DNA from: a virus
Reading direction: 5' to 3' (one strand)
Length of the DNA stretch: 43,314 bases
Virus record (IMG/VR): IMGVR_UViG_3300025914_000023
Location: 1 to 43,314 of that record
A program made the position numbers and the translations under genes. The notes under the pieces were generated by a model that was given only the letters and a program-made list of their open reading frames with translations, was not told the origin of the DNA and ran no database searches. Positions 31,782-37,863 of the stretch are shown here, one piece after another; positions within the stretch are counted from its first letter, which is position 1; each line of letters opens with the position of its first letter.

Positions 31782-31933
31782 GAGCCGAGCGCGCCCGCGA
31801 CCTGCCACACGACGACCATGAGCACGCCGAGGGCCAGCGCTTTCGCAGCGAAGGCCATGAGCTGCATCATGGCTGCGGCTTTGCGCTCCCAATGACGCTG
31901 CTCTTCACGGCTGCTGAACGACGGATGAGACAT
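31778..31933 (-). CDS. Small membrane protein, holin candidate, 51 aa
   Basis: After SHPSFSSREEQRHWERKAAAM one strong transmembrane helix follows (AKALALGVLMVVVWQVAGAL). GGAAG precedes the ATG at 31933; an upstream ATG at 31963 is possible. Its place after the late operon beside a lipoprotein gene suggests a lysis role (holin or pinholin), but no family is recognised. Confidence 0.55.
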   Translation of the reverse strand: MSHPSFSSREEQRHWERKAAAMMQLMAFAAKALALGVLMVVVWQVAGALGS

Positions 31934-31973
31934 GGCGGCTTCCCTGAAGGACGCCTTATGCATACCCCAAACC

Positions 31974-32231
31974 TTAGCCGTTGGGCAATGTGGCGCTTAG
32001 TAGCGGGACGCGAGACGTTGGGTCGCAGGCGCCGTTGGCGCTCGCGGTGACGTGCGCCTCTCCGCCCATCTGGCCTGTCGCAGCTCCAGCTTCAAAGTGG
32101 ACGTCGCCCCGACAACCGGCGTCGCCAAAGGCCTTGATCAGCCCAACCGCCTGCTCCGGGGTCAGCCGTGCGCCGGTGGAACAGCCGCCGAGGGCCACGG
32201 TAAGGGCGAGAGCGGCGGCGATGCGGATCAT
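31974..32231 (-). CDS. Small lipoprotein, 85 aa
   Basis: Signal sequence MIRIAAALALTVALGGC ends in a lipobox (LGGC, Cys17), so the mature protein is lipid-anchored. The remainder (RLTPEQAVGLIKAFGDAGC, ...) is small and polar. In a lysis cluster this could be an o-spanin-like protein, though it is not Pro-rich. Its ATG overlaps the stop of the membrane gene at 32228. Confidence 0.65.
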   Translation of the reverse strand: MIRIAAALALTVALGGCSTGARLTPEQAVGLIKAFGDAGCRGDVHFEAGAATGQMGGEAHVTASANGACDPTSRVPLLSATLPNG

Positions 32232-32482
32232 TGCTTCCTGGCCATTTCCTGGATGAGCGGAGCTGAGCGCATGCTGTTCATGTAGATGACGTCCAGCTTC
32301 GACTGCATGCCGTCGATGCGCTTGGTGTTGTCCGCCGTGGCGATCTGGAGCCGGTCGAGCCGTTCAAACTTGGCGTTCAGGTACGACGTGCCGGCGACCA
32401 ATGCCGCGAGGATAGACGCGATCATCGGAAGGCTGATGGTCAGGTCAAGCCGCACCGGCGGCAGGTGTCGGGAGGCGGGCAT
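32228..32482 (-). CDS. Membrane-anchored coiled-coil protein, 84 aa
   Basis: One transmembrane segment (PMIASILAALVAGTSYL) followed by a periplasmic-like coiled coil (FERLDRLQIATADNTKRIDGMQ, SKLDVIY, in pieces). This is the topology of i-spanin/Rz-like proteins, and the adjacent overlapping lipoprotein would be its partner. Family identity is inference from topology and pairing only. Confidence 0.55.
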   Translation of the reverse strand: MPASRHLPPVRLDLTISLPMIASILAALVAGTSYLNAKFERLDRLQIATADNTKRIDGMQSKLDVIYMNSMRSAPLIQEMARKQ

Positions 32483-32581
32483 TGATTTCGCTCATGAGGG
32501 TGCAGTTCGCGACCGTAAACCTGTCGCGCAAAGTTCATGCGACCCTGGGGAACGTGTGACTCCGCCAGCAGTTCAACAAGC

Positions 32582-32896
32582 ATGGCCACATTCCGAGAAC
32601 AGCAGCAGTTGGACCGGATTGAACGGAAGGTCGACGCACTCCTGCGCGGCGAAGTTGGCCTAGCGAAAGGTCTGCTCTTCATGTCCGCTGAACTTGACAC
32701 CCTGACCGCCGAAGTCGCGCACAACACCGATGTTGAACAGGCGGCTGTGGCCCTCCTCCAGGGTCTGAAGGCCCAGCTCGATGCAGCCGGGACTGATCCC
32801 GTCGCCCTGAAGGCCCTGAGCGATCAGCTCGGCGCGAACGATGCGGCCCTCGCGGCGGCGATCGTGGCCAATACCCCCGCGGCCCCTACGACTTAG
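32582..32896 (+). CDS. Coiled-coil hypothetical protein, 104 aa
   Basis: Starts MATFREQQQLDRIERKVDALL, a coiled coil, then AELDTLTAEVAHNTDVEQAA and an Ala-rich tail (IVANTPAAPTT). Small proteins of this type with QLDRIERKVD are common in alphaproteobacterial phages; function unknown. It diverges from the gene at 32482 and converges on the gene at 32886 with an 11-base overlap. Confidence 0.65.
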   Translation: MATFREQQQLDRIERKVDALLRGEVGLAKGLLFMSAELDTLTAEVAHNTDVEQAAVALLQGLKAQLDAAGTDPVALKALSDQLGANDAALAAAIVANTPAAPTT

Positions 32897-33221
32897 GCGG
32901 CCACGGGACGTCTTCGTACAAGCTTCCCGGCTGGCCGGGCTCATTCGAGCCGGTGCAGGCTAGCCGGTGGTCAGCGGCGTGCGGGCAACGCTTGTTCCCG
33001 CACGTCCGACATAGAAACATCCTGGCAAAGCTGAGGCTGGTTTCCAGGTCAAGGCCATCCGCCGGATCTGCGGTCGGGATGCGCTCTTTCGTGCAACGGT
33101 AGCAGTCGCAGACCTCGGCGTTCACGTAGCAGCTCACGTCCCAGCCATAGGAGGTTTCCGGGTGACCGCCTTCGCGGACCGGGCTCGTCTTGCCGCAGGC
33201 GGTGCAAATCCAAAGGGTCAT
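32886..33221 (-). CDS. Zinc-finger protein, 111 aa
   Basis: Two cysteine pairs at the N-terminus (CTACGK; then CDCYRC near residue 40) and CRTCGNKRCPHA near residue 72 indicate one or two structural zinc sites. Such proteins are frequent near phage lysis and tRNA regions; function unknown. AGGAG precedes the ATG at 33221. Confidence 0.7.
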   Translation of the reverse strand: MTLWICTACGKTSPVREGGHPETSYGWDVSCYVNAEVCDCYRCTKERIPTADPADGLDLETSLSFARMFLCRTCGNKRCPHAADHRLACTGSNEPGQPGSLYEDVPWPPKS

Positions 33222-33243
33222 GGTGATCTCCTAAAGCGACGGT

Positions 33244-33275
33244 GGGGGACCCGGCTATGCCGGCCGAGCCCCCCT
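33244..33275. terminator. GC-rich hairpin after tRNA-Thr
   Basis: GGGGG-AC-CCGGC ... GCCG-A-GCCCCC forms an imperfect stem followed by TTT on the plus strand, between the tRNA-Thr 3' end and the zinc-finger gene. Could end leftward tRNA transcription or shield the 3' end. Confidence 0.45.
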
Positions 33276-33277
33276 TT

Positions 33278-33350
33278 GTCGCGCCCCCGATTCGAACGGG
33301 GGACCAACGGCTTACAAGGCCGTAGCTCTATCCAACTGAGCTAGCGTGAC
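33278..33350 (-). tRNA. tRNA-Thr (anticodon TGT)
   Basis: Reads GTCACGC acceptor, TAGCTC..GAGC D arm, an ACGGC/GCCGT anticodon stem with loop CTTGTAA (anticodon TGT, Thr), and T arm CCCCGTTCGAATCGGGG. The acceptor stem has one A-C mismatch at 4:69. CCA is not encoded. The 73-nt length is normal. Leftward, downstream of the permuted tRNA pieces. Confidence 0.9.
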
Positions 33351-33407
33351 AGTGTTCGGCATTCCTCCGGCGTCGTCGACCGCCCGTCCTCAGGCTGAAT
33401 CTACTGT

Positions 33408-33432
33408 CGCTCTGCCATTGAGCTAGGGGGCA
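33408..33432 (-). tRNA. 5' half of a permuted tRNA (acceptor strand and D arm)
   Basis: TGCCCCC-TA-GCTC-AATGGCA-GAGC-G is a perfect 5' acceptor strand plus consensus D arm. The sequence that follows on the minus strand shows no matching anticodon stem or proper T arm. Its acceptor strand pairs 7/7 with GGGGGCA of the 3' half located 26 bases upstream. See the paired entry at 33459-33507. Confidence 0.6.
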
Positions 33433-33458
33433 ACGAAACCGGCTGCGTACGACCGGCT

Positions 33459-33507
33459 TGGCTGCCCCCGCGGGACTCGAACCCGCATCTCCAGGTGTTG
33501 GGACCTT
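33459..33507 (-). tRNA. 3' half of a permuted tRNA (anticodon-like arm, T arm, acceptor, CCA)
   Basis: Minus strand, in order: AAGGT-CCCAAC-ACCTG hairpin, GAGAT variable loop, GCGGG-TTCGAGT-CCCGC T arm, GGGGGCA acceptor strand, discriminator G and encoded CCA. Joined after the 5' half at 33408-33432 it gives a ~71-nt cloverleaf plus CCA. The anticodon loop is only six bases, so identity is uncertain. U1-A72 with G73 is Gln- or Asn-like, while the loop contains CCA. Alternatively this is an attP core copied from a host tRNA 3' end. Confidence 0.6.
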
Positions 33508-33567
33508 CGGCGACTAGCTGCGTTCTCCTGCCTGTGAAGCTGAGGGGTAAAAATCTGAGACTGGTTC

Positions 33568-33588
33568 GGCAGGGTTTCGAAGCCTGCC
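33568..33588. repeat. Hairpin GGCAGG/CCTGCC with TTCGAA loop
   Basis: Six-base perfect stem, nine-base loop, upstream (minus strand) of the permuted tRNA halves. Resembles a T arm but lacks the G53-C61 pair, so not called a tRNA. Confidence 0.5.
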
Positions 33589-33634
33589 CTTTACGCTGAA
33601 GCTGACGCTGAGTTTGCCCCTATGGGAGCGTGAC

Positions 33635-33659
33635 GCGGGCGGCGCGCCGTTCCGCCCGC
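33635..33659 (-). terminator. Strong hairpin after the gene at 33667
   Basis: GCGGGCGG/CCGCCCGC, an eight-base perfect GC stem with a nine-base loop, eight bases beyond the stop of the leftward gene. No U-tract is present, so it may be a weak terminator or a 3'-end protector. The 33351-33666 stretch otherwise holds tRNA pieces and no protein gene. Confidence 0.5.
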
Positions 33660-33666
33660 GAATGGC

Positions 33667-34416
33667 TTAGCCGTGGATGAAGTCAAAGAGCGTTTTTCCA
33701 AAGCCCTTCTGCTCGACGGCGTCGATGTTGTTGGCCCGCTGGCGCGCTTCCTTCGCGCCGCGGATGAGCTGATCGATCCGCTCCAGCAGGTCGGATTTCT
33801 GAGCGGGGCTGAGCATCCCAGATTGTTTGGTGACCTCCTTCTTGGCCACCGGCACATCCTTCGAAACCGCCTGGACCTGGGCTTTGTGTTCCTTCGTCGC
33901 GGGCGAAAGCTCGATCGGGATGAGGGTGTTGGCGGTCACGTGGCGAAGCTCCGGCTCGGCCGTGCGGTAGACGTCCGCCCCGCTCTCCGGGTCCTGTTCC
34001 CACTTGAGGCCCGGCGCCAGCGTCGGGATCGCCTCGTACATCGAGCGTAGCTCTTTCAGCTTGCTCTCCAGGCCCAGCAGGACGGTCGCGGGCAGGTTGG
34101 GCAGGAGCACGACGCCATTGACGACAAGGTCAGCGGAGGCCGAGCGGTTGGTCGCCTCTTTCGACGCGTACACGTCCCAATAGCGGGCCACGAACGGCGC
34201 GACATAGTCCAGCTTGTCCTGAACGGTCGTCACCATGGCCGTGCTCTCGGTCATGTTCAGGTGCGCCTGCGCGTCGTCGAAGTAGGTCGTGACGATGTGT
34301 TCCGCCATAAACAGGGTAGGCTTCTTGGCGAAGGTGTCGCGGGCTTCGTCGATGATCTTCTTGGCGGTCCCGGCGAGGTCGCCTTCTACGGCGATGACCT
34401 CGTGCAGCTTTCCCAT
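33667..34416 (-). CDS. Conserved phage protein of unknown function, 249 aa
   Basis: Opens MGKLHEVIAVEGDLAGTAKKI, an opening I associate with a widespread phage family of unknown function. The N-terminal half (FMAEHIVTTYFDDAQAHLN, VQDKLDYVAPFVARYWDVY) and a central leucine-rich segment precede a Lys/Glu-rich, probably disordered region. Single leftward gene flanked by an operator-like dyad upstream (34453) and a strong hairpin downstream. Function unknown. Confidence 0.75.
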   Translation of the reverse strand: MGKLHEVIAVEGDLAGTAKKIIDEARDTFAKKPTLFMAEHIVTTYFDDAQAHLNMTESTAMVTTVQDKLDYVAPFVARYWDVYASKEATNRSASADLVVNGVVLLPNLPATVLLGLESKLKELRSMYEAIPTLAPGLKWEQDPESGADVYRTAEPELRHVTANTLIPIELSPATKEHKAQVQAVSKDVPVAKKEVTKQSGMLSPAQKSDLLERIDQLIRGAKEARQRANNIDAVEQKGFGKTLFDFIHG

Positions 34417-34452
34417 CGGTGGCGGTCCTCAAATGCGGCGGAGCGCCAAAGC

Positions 34453-34463
34453 CGCATTATGCA
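34453..34463 (-). promoter_or_regulatory. Operator-like dyad TGCATAATGCG
   Basis: Variant of the recurrent dyad, 37 bases upstream of the leftward ATG at 34416, where a promoter would lie. Identical half-site layout TGCA-N3-TGCG. Confidence 0.5.
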
Positions 34464-34473
34464 TCATCCGGAG

Positions 34474-34788
34474 TCAAGGGGGGGGGCCGGAACGCCGGGC
34501 GCTCCATCTCACCATTGGGTCGCGTTCGCCGATCCCTAACTCTTCGAGTTTATCGGCGGACAGCAGGCGCGAGAACGCCTCTTCCGGCCACGTCGGCTTG
34601 ATCGATCCGAGGTAGTGGCTTCTGACCTCGCCACCGGGATTTATCCACATAGCGTGCGTGGTCCTGATGGCCATGTCGAAGCTGGCGGCCTCAATGACGA
34701 TCACGCCCAGAAAGCGCGATCCGGCCGGCTTCTTCGGGTCCATGAAGCTTAGCCACCACCACCCCGCGCGCTTTTCAAAAGGGTCCAT
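34474..34788 (-). CDS. Hypothetical protein, 104 aa
   Basis: MDPFEKRAGWWWLSFMDPKKP at the start, then GVIVIEAASFDMAIRTTHAMW and NPGGEVRSHYLGSIKPTW: a small alpha/beta protein repeatedly seen in phages ('GWWWLSF.D...GsrFlGv.ivea'). Function unknown. Lies between the tRNA-like gene and the operator at 34453. Confidence 0.7.
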   Translation of the reverse strand: MDPFEKRAGWWWLSFMDPKKPAGSRFLGVIVIEAASFDMAIRTTHAMWINPGGEVRSHYLGSIKPTWPEEAFSRLLSADKLEELGIGERDPMVRWSARRSGPPP

Positions 34789-34809
34789 GTTCAGCTCCGC
34801 AAGATTGTT

Positions 34810-34880
34810 GGACGCGACGGGGATCGAACCCGCTTTCGCCGACTATAAGTTCCGGCTAGGCGAACCATCGCCTCGCGCCC
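34810..34880 (-). tRNA. Atypical tRNA-like gene, possible attP region
   Basis: Acceptor GGGCGCG/CGCGTCC pairs throughout (one G-U), and the T arm GCGGG-TTCGATC-CCCGT is good. The D arm folds as GGCGA-TGGT-TCGCC with only a four-base loop, and the anticodon arm GCCGG...TCGGC has a nine-base loop (AACTTATAG, possibly Ile TAT). No CCA. Either a divergent phage tRNA, a decaying one, or host tRNA sequence kept as attP beside the integrase. Confidence 0.6.
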
Positions 34881-34890
34881 GACTCGGAGT

Positions 34891-34907
34891 GTTATGCATT
34901 TTGCGGT
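34891..34907. promoter_or_regulatory. Operator, first copy of a 17-bp direct repeat
   Basis: GTTATGCATTTTGCGGT, repeated exactly at 35061-35077, 170 bases away. The dyad TGCATTTTGCG is at 34895-34905, just upstream of the leftward tRNA-like gene. Confidence 0.6.
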
Positions 34908-34916
34908 AACTTTCTA

Positions 34917-35060
34917 GGGTACCGTGGTTTTGGGGTAACACCTTGGGAAACGCCCTGGAAATCCAAAAATCCGAGTTAATTCAAGAGATAGCGGTTCCAG
35001 TACCAGGGGCAAACAGCCTGTTCGCCGCTGTTCGCTGTTGCAAACTAGCCTCTTGAAGTC
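34917..35060. other. Non-coding region between tRNA-like gene and integrase; candidate attP
   Basis: No gene is supported here on either strand. It lies between two exact 17-bp repeats, is less GC-rich than its surroundings, and has repeated GTTCGC (near 35019-35035). Position between a tRNA-like sequence and int fits an attachment site with integrase arm sites, but no core can be defined without the bacterial attB. Confidence 0.35.
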
Positions 35061-35077
35061 GTTATGCATTTTGCGGT
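35037..35077 (+). promoter_or_regulatory. Integrase promoter with operator TGCATTTTGCG
   Basis: TTGCAA (35038-35043), 18 bases, TTATGC (35062-35067); the dyad at 35065-35075 covers the -10. The operator ATG could serve as an early start (MHFAVL...), but a better start lies at 35163. Confidence 0.55.
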
Positions 35078-35162
35078 CCTCTATCCTTATCAGGTCGCGG
35101 TTGTTCGCGGCCATCCGGGGCCCTTTTTGGGGGTCGAACTTGGGAAGGACTTGGGGACGAAA

Positions 35163-36413
35163 ATGGCGGCTCGCACTCTCAATCGGTTGTCGGTCACCGG
35201 CATAGCGGCGCTGAAGAAGCCGGGGCTCTACGCCGATGGCGGCAAGCTTTACCTGCGGGTCAGCGGCCCGACGCAAAAGAGCTGGGTCTTCCTGTTCCAG
35301 TGGCAGGGCAAGACAAAGGAAATGGGCTTGGGCTCGCTCCAGGATATCGGCCTGGCGGAAGCGCGCCGCCGCCGGACGCTCCAGGTCGCGATCCTCGCGC
35401 GCGGCGAAAACCCGATTGAGGTCCGCGATCAGGAGCGCGCCGCGGAGCTGGCTCGGGCGAGCGCCGCAGCGCCGCTGACGCTCTGCCAAGCCGCCCTGAT
35501 CGTCGTCAATCTGGCTGGTCAGAAGACGGACAAGGGCCGCAAGAATTGGCTGCGGTCGGTCCAGGTCCATTCCGGCGCTATGGCCGGGAAGCTGCTGGCC
35601 AGCATCACAACTCAGGACATGGTCGAGGCCCTGAAGCCGTTCTGGACCGCGCAGCGGGAGACGGCGGACCGGATGCGGGCGCGCGTCGAAATGGTTCTGG
35701 ATTGGGGTCTCGCGACCGGTCAGATTGCGGAGCCCTGGGCGAACCCGGTGACCCTGAGCAAAGTCCGGTTCCACCTGGAAAAGCGCGACGCCTATGAGGT
35801 CGAGCATCGGCCGGCGGTCAGCTACGAAAAAGCCGGCGCCGCCGTGAAGGCGCTCCGCGCGATCTCGCCGACCAACTGCAGCTTGGCCTGTGAGTTGATC
35901 ATCCTGACCGCGCTCCGAAACGGCGAAGGCCGCGCGGCGCAATGGGAGGAGCTGGACCGGGAAGCCAAGGTCTGGACCGTCCCCGCGGCCCGCATGAAGA
36001 TGAAGAAGGCCCATGCCGTCCCGCTCTCGACGCAGGCCGTCGCCCTCCTGGACCGGATGGCCGGAGGCGAGGAATGGCCATCGACCGGCTACGTCTTCCC
36101 GTCGCAATGGAAGCCGGGCGTTCCGGTCAGCGGGACGTCGATGACCCGGATCGCACAGAAAGCCGGCGGCGATGACACGTCGCTGCACGGCTGGCGCGCG
36201 ACCTTCAAGGATTGGTCCTTGGACGTCGGCGGGGTCTCCGAAGAGACCGGCGAAGAGTGCTTGGCCCACAAGGTCGGAAACGACACGCGCAACGCCTACC
36301 GCCGGGGTTCAAACCTTGAAAACCGGCGCCTCGTAATGCAGGCCTGGGCGGACTTCCTGGACGTCGAGTGGGCCGGGAATGTGGTGGCTCTCCGGGGCCG
36401 GAGCGCGGCCTGA
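35163..36413 (+). CDS. int: Tyrosine-family integrase, P4 type, 416 aa
   Basis: N-terminal arm-binding domain (LYADGGKLYLRVSGPTQKSW, MGLGSLQDIGLAEARRR) as in P4-like integrases. A core-binding domain follows, then the catalytic domain with Arg252 (TALRNGEGR), His342-x-x-Arg345 (LHGWRATF) and Tyr379 (RNAYRRG). It catalyses attP x attB recombination; this class often uses tRNA genes. ATG at 35163 is preferred; the frame is open from 35064. Its 3' end overlaps the opposing excisionase-like gene by 105 bases. Confidence 0.93.
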   Translation: MAARTLNRLSVTGIAALKKPGLYADGGKLYLRVSGPTQKSWVFLFQWQGKTKEMGLGSLQDIGLAEARRRRTLQVAILARGENPIEVRDQERAAELARASAAAPLTLCQAALIVVNLAGQKTDKGRKNWLRSVQVHSGAMAGKLLASITTQDMVEALKPFWTAQRETADRMRARVEMVLDWGLATGQIAEPWANPVTLSKVRFHLEKRDAYEVEHRPAVSYEKAGAAVKALRAISPTNCSLACELIILTALRNGEGRAAQWEELDREAKVWTVPAARMKMKKAHAVPLSTQAVALLDRMAGGEEWPSTGYVFPSQWKPGVPVSGTSMTRIAQKAGGDDTSLHGWRATFKDWSLDVGGVSEETGEECLAHKVGNDTRNAYRRGSNLENRRLVMQAWADFLDVEWAGNVVALRGRSAA

Positions 36414-36575
36414 GGCGCCGTCGAGGGCCGCGCGCAACACGTCCTCATAGATCAGCGTGCGGCCCAGCAACTTGAAGGTCCAGATGACCCCTTCCTTGCG
36501 GAGCTTATAGAAGGTCGTGCGCTTGATCCCGACCGCTTCGCAGGCGTCCTTGACGTTGTAACTGAGCCGCTTCAT
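36309..36575 (-). CDS. xis: Excisionase-like HTH protein, 88 aa
   Basis: Winged-HTH/MerR-like start (MKRLSYNVKDACEAVGIKR, TTFYKLRKEGVIWTFKLLGRTLIYEDVL, in pieces) typical of small excisionase or AlpA-like regulators. A Pro/His-rich tail follows. It is the last gene of the leftward early operon and runs antisense into the int gene end, so int and xis come from opposite promoters: lytic leftward transcription would both make Xis and oppose int. Confidence 0.75.
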   Translation of the reverse strand: MKRLSYNVKDACEAVGIKRTTFYKLRKEGVIWTFKLLGRTLIYEDVLRAALDGASGRAPAPESHHIPGPLDVQEVRPGLHYEAPVFKV

Positions 36576-36835
36576 GGCCGGCCCTTCGGCCGATGGCTGA
36601 CCCGGTAGGCGATCTTGCGCAGGTGTTCGGCCAGCGTCTGAGCCTCCGCCAACGTCAAATCCACACTGCGCATGTCCAGCGATAGGCGGACCTTGTCGCG
36701 CATCTCGCGCACAATGACTTCGACGCTGGGCGCGCCGGGCGTGTGAATGATCAAAGCGTGCCTCACGATCGGCAGGATAGGGAACGTGGGCGCAGGTGGT
36801 GCTGGTGGTGCTGGTGGTGTCGGCTTAACCGCCAT
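36572..36835 (-). CDS. Hypothetical protein with Pro-Ala repeat, 87 aa
   Basis: MAVKPTPPAPPAPPAPTF opens a Pro-Ala repeat encoded by a nine-base DNA repeat (36797-36821). A folded part follows: HALIIHTPGAPSVEVIVREM, RLSLDMRSVDLTLAEAQTLAEHLRKIA in pieces. Stop overlaps the xis ATG (ATGA). Start overlaps the upstream gene by 11 bases; no strong ribosome site, so coupling is likely. Confidence 0.6.
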   Translation of the reverse strand: MAVKPTPPAPPAPPAPTFPILPIVRHALIIHTPGAPSVEVIVREMRDKVRLSLDMRSVDLTLAEAQTLAEHLRKIAYRVSHRPKGRP

Positions 36836-37148
36836 CGGGGGTGATCCGGTGTTCGGACGGACCCCTATCCGCCTCTTCTTGGGGTTGCGGTTGATCGGCC
36901 TCCGGATCGGCCGTGCGGGTGTCGGGCGGCAGGCCATCAAACACGATGGCTTGGCCGCGGGATTGGGTGACGCCAATAGCGTCGAGATAGAGATCTGCGG
37001 CGCCGCGCCAGCGCTCCAGCTCGGTGCGGTCACCGGCCCGCTTCAGCTCGTCCCATGAGGCGACGCGATAGCCGACCGGGATGAAGCGCACGGCGGCGCT
37101 GGACAGCATGTATTCGTAAAAGGCCTTGGCCACGTCCTCGCGGGTCAT
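36825..37148 (-). CDS. Hypothetical protein, 107 aa
   Basis: MTREDVAKAFYEYMLSSAAVRF, VGYRVASWDELKRAGDRTELERWRGAADLYLDAIG in pieces: a helical protein resembling small phage proteins with 'W..L....r..Wr..A' patterns. Disordered acidic C-terminus. The ATG overlaps the stop of the gene at 37145 (ATGA). Confidence 0.7.
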   Translation of the reverse strand: MTREDVAKAFYEYMLSSAAVRFIPVGYRVASWDELKRAGDRTELERWRGAADLYLDAIGVTQSRGQAIVFDGLPPDTRTADPEADQPQPQEEADRGPSEHRITPDGG

Positions 37149-37468
37149 TTCAGGGCGTCCAGGAAGTCGGCGGGAAGCTGCACGTTCGATGGCGCGTCGC
37201 GAAACATCGGCGCGATCTGGGCGGGCGTGTAGCCGGCCAAGCCGCAGCCGATCGATGTGACCTGAAATTGCTGGTCCGGCGTCGACATGGCGTAGACCAG
37301 GAATTCCCGCACGTAGTGCGCGATCTCGGCGAGCGGCAAGGTCTGAAGCCGGAAGTCTTTGGTCGGGATGGCGTAGGCGTTCCCTTGAGGCCAACGGCTA
37401 CGCCCTGCGCCTTTGCCATGGCGGGCGGCCAGATTCGATCCGAACACCAAAACCAGCGGCTGGGTCAT
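37145..37468 (-). CDS. A1S_2505-like phage protein (macro-like), 107 aa
   Basis: LVFGSNLAARHGKGAG, NAYAIPTKDFRLQTLPL, VREFLVYA, and VTSIGCGLAGYTPAQIAPMF are the hallmark blocks of the A1S_2505-type phage family, related to macro-fold nucleotide-binding proteins. The segment between GKGAG and NAYAIP is ~12 residues shorter than I expect. The alternative frame there reads AQGVAVGLKG, closer to the family, so paired compensating frameshifts are possible. Early operon; may bind ADP-ribose-like metabolites. Confidence 0.75.
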   Translation of the reverse strand: MTQPLVLVFGSNLAARHGKGAGRSRWPQGNAYAIPTKDFRLQTLPLAEIAHYVREFLVYAMSTPDQQFQVTSIGCGLAGYTPAQIAPMFRDAPSNVQLPADFLDALK

Positions 37469-37863
37469 TAATGGGTCACCGGTTTCTTCGGAAGGTCCGG
37501 CTTGCGCCCCTCCATCTGGGCCGCGATGACCTCCTCGAACATGGCGCGCATAGCCCCGTCCGAGACCTCCTGCGCCAACTGCTTGTGAGCGGCCATGATC
37601 TTTTCGTGCAGGATCGTGCGCCCTACGCTGGCGGCCATGTAGAGGCTGACGGCGAAAATCGAGCCGTCCCAGGCGAGGACAAACGGGGTGCGAGGCCAGT
37701 GGAGGAGCCGGGGGCCCAAAAACAGGGCCGCCGCTGCAAGCACGATTTCAACAGCGAGAGCGGCGCCAGCGTAGACCATGAACTTTGGCGCCAACCGCTG
37801 ACAGATGCGCAGGGGCCACGGCTGCGGCGGGAGAGTGAAGCCGCCTTCAATGTGGAGGTTCAT
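37468..37863 (-). CDS. Two-span membrane protein, 131 aa
   Basis: Two hydrophobic segments (FMVYAGAALAVEIVLAAAALFLG-like and FVLAWDGSIFAVSLYMAASVG) are flanked by basic residues; the C-terminus is a soluble amphipathic helix (EKIMAAHKQLAQEVSDGAMRA in part). No holin motif. Early operon position suggests superinfection exclusion or membrane modulation as possibilities only. Its stop overlaps the next gene's start. Confidence 0.65.
   Translation of the reverse strand: MNLHIEGGFTLPPQPWPLRICQRLAPKFMVYAGAALAVEIVLAAAALFLGPRLLHWPRTPFVLAWDGSIFAVSLYMAASVGRTILHEKIMAAHKQLAQEVSDGAMRAMFEEVIAAQMEGRKPDLPKKPVTH

Noticed and set aside
33360-33432. A complete ordinary tRNA in this interval
   Set aside because: Acceptor and D arms are good, but the anticodon stem pairs only three bases and the T arm and 3' acceptor are poor; the permuted partner fits better.
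34914-36269. A 451-codon antisense frame opposite the integrase
   Set aside because: Shadow of int in GC-rich DNA; low-complexity Arg-rich product.
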